In this document: positions 31,252-36,982 of the stretch, one piece after another | Layout: every line of letters begins with the position of its first letter | How positions within the stretch are numbered: the first letter of the stretch is position 1 | Source of the DNA: Setaria digitata | Taxonomy: Eukaryota; Nematoda; Chromadorea; Rhabditida; Setariidae | Assembly: GCA_003640385.1 (NCBI GenBank) | Contig: RCAB01000571.1 | Span: 1-36,982 of the forward strand | DNA length: 36,982 bases | Direction: 5' to 3' | Program-made: the position numbers and the translations under genes | Notes under the pieces: generated by a model | The model's database searches: none | What the model saw: the letters and a program-made list of their open reading frames with translations, nothing else | What the model was told of the DNA's origin: nothing

Positions 31252-32028
31252 AGTCAATGCATTATTGAAATGTTTGAAATAAGCCGCATTTATAGAATGA
31301 ATTATCAAATTTATCACATTCAATTCATTCTTTAATTATTAAGTGACAAGCAAGTGATTATTTCGAGTTAAATTACTGCAGCAGAAATTCGAAAGGACAT
31401 TAGAATGAAACGAACGATACGCATGAAAGACCAAAGACATGTTATCCTACTACTGATCTCTTTTAAATACCTGATAACAATCAGTTTATCATCCAACATA
31501 TGAATACATAAATAAAGTAACAAGTAATAGGTTTTAGATGTGTACAGACCGTGCCTTAATATTAGTTATTGGTTAAAACTGGCTTGAACTGGTTAATATG
31601 CTATACAGGAATTCATTTCATTTCATTAAGTTTTTTGCTTATATTAGTTTCACTCAAAAAGATAGCCTAGAATCTGTAAAGTATCTTGCGCAACATATCG
31701 TCACTTACAGTTACGAATCATAATCTATTATCAGTTACCAATCATTTTGTTACAAAATATGTTTGACAAAGAATTCTTCGAAGATTTTCCCTTTGTTAAT
31801 CATACTGTGAAGCGTATTATGAATCGTTCGAATAATTTCAAGGCCTAAATCTGATTAACTCCTTAGGACTTTTTAAAAACTATTAGGCTTCTCATTACTT
31901 GTGAAATCCGGAATGATCATCGATTTAAATCAAGAATTCCATGCAGAAAAGGGATAGTCATCCAATTTTCGTTCAAATGGTACTTTGTGGGCTCTTATGA
32001 CACTCTTATGAAGTATTTGTGAATTTAC

Positions 32029-32032
32029 AAAA
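32029..32032 (-). terminator. RNA polymerase III terminator of tRNA-Gln
   Basis: Four A on the plus strand give TTTT on the tRNA strand, 16 nt after the discriminator base. Confidence 0.6.
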
Positions 32033-32047
32033 TGTAGGTTCCGAACA

Positions 32048-32119
32048 AGGTCCCGGGGAGATTTGAACTCCCGTCGCAGGATTCAAAGTCCTGAGTGCTA
32101 ACCACTACACCACGGGACC
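32048..32119 (-). tRNA. tRNA-Gln, anticodon TTG
   Basis: A 72-nt intronless gene. The acceptor stem GGTCCCG pairs fully with CGGGACC, followed by discriminator T. D arm GTGT-AGTGGTTA-GCAC. Anticodon stem CAGGA/TCCTG encloses loop CTTTGAA with anticodon TTG at positions 34-36. T arm GGGAG-TTCAAAT-CTCCC. Both internal promoter boxes are intact (A box in GTGTAGTGGTTA, B box GAGTTCAAATCTC). CCA is not encoded, as expected for a eukaryotic nuclear gene. It reads codon CAA. Confidence 0.97.
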
Positions 32120-32221
32120 ACAACCGTTCTGTCCTACCCAATCCAATTTAACGTTTGTTAAGGGATTCCGATTATTTATAAATCCGGTTGGTGGTTCAGT
32201 TAATCTGGCCATCTGGCTCTG

Positions 32222-32237
32222 ATGGTCAGCTGACCAT
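32222..32237. promoter_or_regulatory. 16-bp perfect palindrome with central E-box
   Basis: ATGGTCAGCTGACCAT is its own reverse complement. It holds E-box CAGCTG and two inverted GGTCA half-sites of the kind used by nuclear receptors. It lies 103 bp upstream of the tRNA gene and about 265 bp before the tentative exon at 32503. Confidence 0.35.
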
Positions 32238-32502
32238 GCCTATTCGTATATTCCATTTCTTGCCATCGTCCCCAACAGTTTGTTCACATCTTTGTTTGTA
32301 GTTGGTGCGCTTTTTAGTCCTCGACAAAGGCTGGTAATTCCACGAATACATTAGCGATTCCGGACTGAATGATAGATCTTTTCGGAAAATGTTCATTTCT
32401 TTAAAGACTTCCAGTCAAAATTTCATCACCGATTAACTTAGCTAATAATATTTCCGTTGCACTGACATATGACATTCAATTAAATTATTAAAAAAATTTC
32501 AG

Positions 32503-33662
32503 TGCATATTCGTCTGGATTGCTCAATTCGTTTCGTCTAATATAATTGATTGTGATGCGAATATTCTCCACATCATGGAAAGCCCAGTTTCAGGGTTAGC
32601 CTTGTGCTTAGGCCTAGTACAGAGCTAGATTTCAAAGAATGCCTTTTGGAAAGCTGATATAAATTTTGCTGAAATAAAAGTTTTCGACTTGACGCAGAAA
32701 AATTTTGTTCTCAATTTTGCACAGTAGAGAAACAAAAAAATTTCTCCGTGAGCTTGACTAAGAAGAATGAGGGATTAATCCCCTCTCAAGAAACTTGATG
32801 CATACTAAGCCATATCTTCTAACATAATATTTTTCATGTTTTAGAATTTTTTCCGGATTGATATGAATTTGCAGAAATACACTGATTCAATTTTGGCTAG
32901 TGAAAAAGTGAACAAAGTTTAATAACTGAGCAAATTTGCAATGAATTGTCGAAAAGAAATATTATAAAGGAGAAATCTAAAAAAGACTTTGCAAACTTGC
33001 ATCTATTGGAACAAAAGACTTTTCATATCAAATGTTGCGACGAAGAAAAAACCTCAATCAGCAACAATAGCCCGATAAAGCTTGTACATTTTCGCATAAA
33101 AAAGGTACTAAAAAGGTACAAACTTACTTTATTACTGCTCAAAAACTTCATATTGTAATCAAATACATCAGATCATTTAAGACAAATTATTGATGGAAAA
33201 TACCTTTTCAAATGTCGCAAGCACTACGAAGCTATCTAATGGCGGCTGAACATATTTTTTATTGTTAAATATCAGGAAATTTATAAATTTTTAAATTTTA
33301 TTTTAATCACTTCATTGCAACATTTCTGCACTTTGTAATATATATCATACAAGACTAGGGAATCAAAATCCACTTAGACTTGCAATCCAACATCTTACAC
33401 TTGCACTCAAAAAAGGAAGTAGTGCTGAGGTGTCTGATACCAGTGGAAGCGAATGATATAAAATCGGAAGGAGCATTTTACGAACTCCTCTGTAAGTTTA
33501 GAAGTCTGGTCCTATTTTTCATTTAGATTTTTTTTACTTGCTTGATTTGCTAAAGAAGAGGTTATAAAAATAGATTTGCATTTTCCACATATATAATACT
33601 AAGTCCAATTTTTAGTATGCCTCATCTGCAGCAGGCAGTTTGGCTCAGTGATAGGTAGCTAA
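32503..33662 (+). CDS. Tentative four-exon plus-strand gene, 3' portion, unknown product
   Basis: Four phase-compatible pieces. 32503-32616: acceptor AAAAAAATTTCAG, donor CTA|GTACAG; contains CIFVWIAQFVSSNIIDCDAN. 32931-33104: weak acceptor AACTGAG, donor AAG|GTACTA; contains FANLHLLEQKTFHIKCCDEE. 33359-33491: acceptor CAAGACTAG, donor T|GTAAGTTT; contains EVVLRCLIPVEANDIKSEGA. 33616-33662: acceptor CCAATTTTTAG, ends TAA. Together about 155 residues with no start codon; a 5' exon would be needed. The last two pieces, joined by a 124-nt intron, are the most convincing. No family is recognised and several junctions are weak, so this may be partly or wholly coincidental. Confidence 0.3.
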
Positions 33663-35304
33663 TTTACGCATCAAAACTTCATCAGCAGGTTGTAAGTATA
33701 TTTAACTTTATGATTATTTAAAAATATAGAATGAATATTTAACTTTACACTTGACACTTCATTTTACAATTTATTTATTATATCAGTTTAATTCTACTAA
33801 TTTTTATGCTTTCATTCTGAAACATCTGTGGAAATAAAAAGAAGAGCAAATAACACTCATCATTCACATAATTTTAACTGATCAGTATCTGATGACTCAC
33901 TCGAATAACTTTTGTATATGGTTTATAAAGCAGATCCATATGATTCTTCCAAAAATAGATTGATTTTAATAAATACTTCCATTTTCTTCTTTGCTAACTA
34001 TTACTTAAATTATCAATAAAGCTTTGGTAATGATAGAGATTCCAGATAACGAAAGAAAGGATGAAATTTTTTTATAAGTTGGCTACGGTAAAGGTTGAAA
34101 TCTTATTCGAGCAATACATAAAAGAATTGATTGAATTCAAAAGTTTGATTTAGCCGATTAAAGTATTATTTATTAGAAATCAAGCATAACAGTCGAAAAT
34201 TGTAAGATAAAAGATAGGATCAGCTTCCGTTTTGCTATTAACCATTTAGGCTATTGAAAAAATATATAAATTATGCACAGCAATTTTTCGATGGTTTCGG
34301 TACTATATAGCTACTTCTAGATTAGCATAATATTTATCTAGCTAAGTTTATGTAGTATATGACCAATTCCAAAATTATGCAAAAAAAAGAAGAAAAGGAA
34401 ATCGAAAATTTTGATGAAATGCAACTTTGATTTATGCTGAGGTTGCCACTTATCTAAAATTTAAATCTACCTGGAATATATGTATTAATATTGTTTATTA
34501 CTACGATGATATATAATCCATTTAAAATTCAAATCTTTCATAAACAAGTTTGCTTCGTGTATTTTATTATTAATTGCATTATTACCGCAGAACGAAAATA
34601 AAGGATACCACTCATTGCATATCATTGTTTTGCATCATCTTTCGAATGATTAATAAATTGTTTCATACCAAAACCGTAATGCAATTGGACGGTGGGCCTT
34701 TGCTATTGCATATTTTCCAATAAATCAACAATTTCTAGATATCCCAGATATTCCAAATCTTATCCAAATATGATATAGTTCAACTGAATTTGAAAATAGT
34801 TCATAGAAACACTGACTTTTTCAACATTTATAAGGAATTGAAAAATGCTTTTCCATACTACATTTCATAAAGCTTTTCAATTTTATTGTCTTATTACATT
34901 TAAAAGAATTGTCATAATTTTTGCAAAATTCCGAAAAAAACAAACTTTATTCTTTTCTTAGATATTCATCGAAGAATTAATTTATTTTTAATAGATGCAC
35001 ATGAATGATTGATAAGGGGATTTTCCGCGAAAAAACGTGATTATTTTTCCAAACAGAAAGTGAAATACGTCTCCTGATATTAAAAGTAAGCTGACCAACA
35101 AAATCTTTGGAATACAGCTAAATATTTCGAATTTTACTTATCAAAATAGAACACCATTGTGACCTGTTTATTAAACACTTGTTAGACATATCAAATATTT
35201 CAATCTGTTTCACGTTTCTAAATAGAAATTTTTGTATTTCTGTAAACAATAACAAACAAGACTATCATTTGAAATTTTTGGATTTTAATTACCTTAAGTG
35301 TCTA

Positions 35305-35368
<64 letters not shown>

Positions 35369-36982
35369 ATGGAAGAACGTGTTGCAATATTATCATATAT
35401 ATCGAAAGAAAGCCAAAATATTAGAAAAACAAACCACTGATAACGCCAAGCAGCTTCTTGGTAACATTTTATATCGGTTGAATATATAAAAGCTTACTGC
35501 TAACCTACCACTGCATTATTTGAAATAAATTTTTAAATGGCACAGGCTAGTGTCATGAAAAATTGGAATATGATGGGATTGCGAAAAGGACTTAGAGTTA
35601 ACTAACGAATGAGATGACAGTATTAACAGGAAATTTACCCACATTATAGGATCATAATATTCAACAAGTTATTGTTGAAAAGTTGTGATAAATCTGCAAA
35701 ATTAGCAACAGAATAGTGAGATCTTAATTAGTAGCATCATATTATTTATTATCTCTCAAAACTAATAATTTCTTAAATCATACTCAAAAGCACAGCGTTT
35801 AATTAGTTCGTCAATTAATTCTTAATTGACATTAAACTACTTTATCATTCTTGAATTGTTCATTTTTCTTCAAGCAAATAATGTTTATTCATATTCCAGC
35901 AGTTAGATTCGCAAGGATTTATTTTTTAACAGTTATTCTTCGGTTAATAATAGATCAGTCACTCGCGTAATTTAGTATTTCGAACTAAAATTTGATCCAA
36001 CACATACCTGATAAACAACATATGTCTGTAATCAGTAATTTTGAATTTCATTCTTTCCTGCAATAATATTTAATAATCGTTAATTGAAAAGCTGTAATAA
36101 TTAATGGCATTTCTGCATGTGCCAGTCCAGTGAATTATCCGTCTCTAAGCTAATGAACAGAATAAAGAAACCTCACCAGCATTATAAGAACTCTAAAGTC
36201 CTGCATTTCTTATTTTCGGCAATAACACTCATTTGCTTGCAAAAATCATTTGCTAAAAATAATAAATTGCTGTTGCACTTTTGCAGGTATTTATAGGATA
36301 ACATTTTATAAATCCCACTTCATCTATTCGTCAATTCAACTATATTTCAGTTCGGTATTACGCCAAACAATTCCATGACTTTCAACTATCAGAAGATTTA
36401 TATTCATTGAAAACACCGGAATAACATTTTTTGATATTTAATGCAGAAATCTTCATAATTCTTAAGGAAAAAAAATTTAGACAGGAGTATAAGATATCGG
36501 AATTTTCAATTTAATTTTACCTTTACCATTAATTTCACAGTCTCATTTTTCAAAACGTATATTCAATTTTTCTCGACATCGTTCTAATCTTAATGCTTAT
36601 ATTTGGGTTTCATTGAAATTAAAATTAAAAGCACTCTGGAAGAAAAATACAGACATTTTTTGAAAGCAAAATTTTTTTTTCAATCTTTGGTACACTCTAC
36701 ACACTCTGTCCAAACAAATCAGATAAGCAACACAAACAAAAGTTGAAAATTAAAATTTTTAAAAAAAAATGCTGTCCAAAATTAACATTCTTATAGAGTG
36801 GGAATCGGTAACGTGGAAATCGCACAAAATTTGAGGTATACCAGCTATGAAATGTCGAGAATTTGCTTTAATTTTTGCGACTGAGATATTCCTTTTACAC
36901 TACATCCTCGAAATCGGAAGAAAATTAAAGTATTTCGGCCAGAAATGCCGAAATTTAGCTGAATTTGACGCAGACATGACTC
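33663..36982. other. Right-hand AT-rich intergenic region
   Basis: No supportable gene on either strand. Contents: the (AG)n microsatellite at 35308-35366 and a short inverted repeat ATTTCGGC-N7-GCCGAAAT at 36932-36954. The remainder is AT-rich, with only short frames. Confidence 0.6.
35308..35366 (+). repeat. (AG)n microsatellite, 59 nt
   Basis: A pure AG/GA dinucleotide run of about 29 units between TCTAATC and CCATGG. Two overlapping frames through it (35179-35489) encode Arg-Glu repeats and are artefacts. Confidence 0.97.

Noticed and set aside
33631..33695. tRNA-like A box (TGGCTCAGTGATAGGTAGC)
   Set aside because: Arms do not pair, there is no proper B box (GGTTGTAAG) and no acceptor stem. 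The bases also fit the tentative terminal exon.
35179..35489. Two Arg-Glu repeat ORFs
   Set aside because: Translation of the (AG)n microsatellite.

Overview
The window reads as an AT-rich nematode nuclear genome segment. Exons are short, introns end in T-rich tracts plus CAG/TAG, and two start codons lie only 3 and 29 nt downstream of strong splice acceptors, as expected for spliced-leader trans-splicing. A spirurid/filarial-type worm is my inference; no species is claimed.

Three protein genes are supported, all on the minus strand, in transcription order from right to left. (1) 29236-25098: a five-exon gene for a 478-residue single-pass membrane protein with a short cytoplasmic tail, a Ser/Thr-rich stalk and an NHL-like beta-propeller ectodomain; all four introns are phase 0. 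I do not recognise its exact family. (2) 22562-8786: a six-exon gene for the Hgh1 (FAM203/BRP16) armadillo-type chaperone of elongation factor 2. It gives a phase-consistent 396-residue product and has two introns of about 5.5 kb. (3) 4141-3861: the first coding exon of a Tbx2/3-subfamily T-box factor (tbx-2). The rest of its T-box lies beyond the left edge, so 1-3860 is the start of a long intron. One tRNA-Gln(TTG) gene lies at 32048-32119, minus strand.

The tbx-2 upstream region (about 4655-5412) stands out. It has a GC-rich block with a CCAAT box next to a perfect POU octamer, T-box half-site-like motifs and an inverted repeat, followed by about 370 bp of degenerate trinucleotide sequence. 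The tbx-2 intron holds three copies of a PBC/Hox-like motif.

Several exon-like pieces on the plus strand do not belong to these genes: 7673-7984, 10555-10712 with 11945-12007 inside the HGH1 intron, 29937-31251, and 32503-33662. Their frames and splice signals are mutually compatible, but none gave a recognisable domain, so they are listed as tentative. Elsewhere the window is AT-rich intron or intergenic DNA with simple repeats such as (AG)n at 35308 and A26 at 30984. No CRISPR array, operon-type gene cluster or complete transposon was seen.
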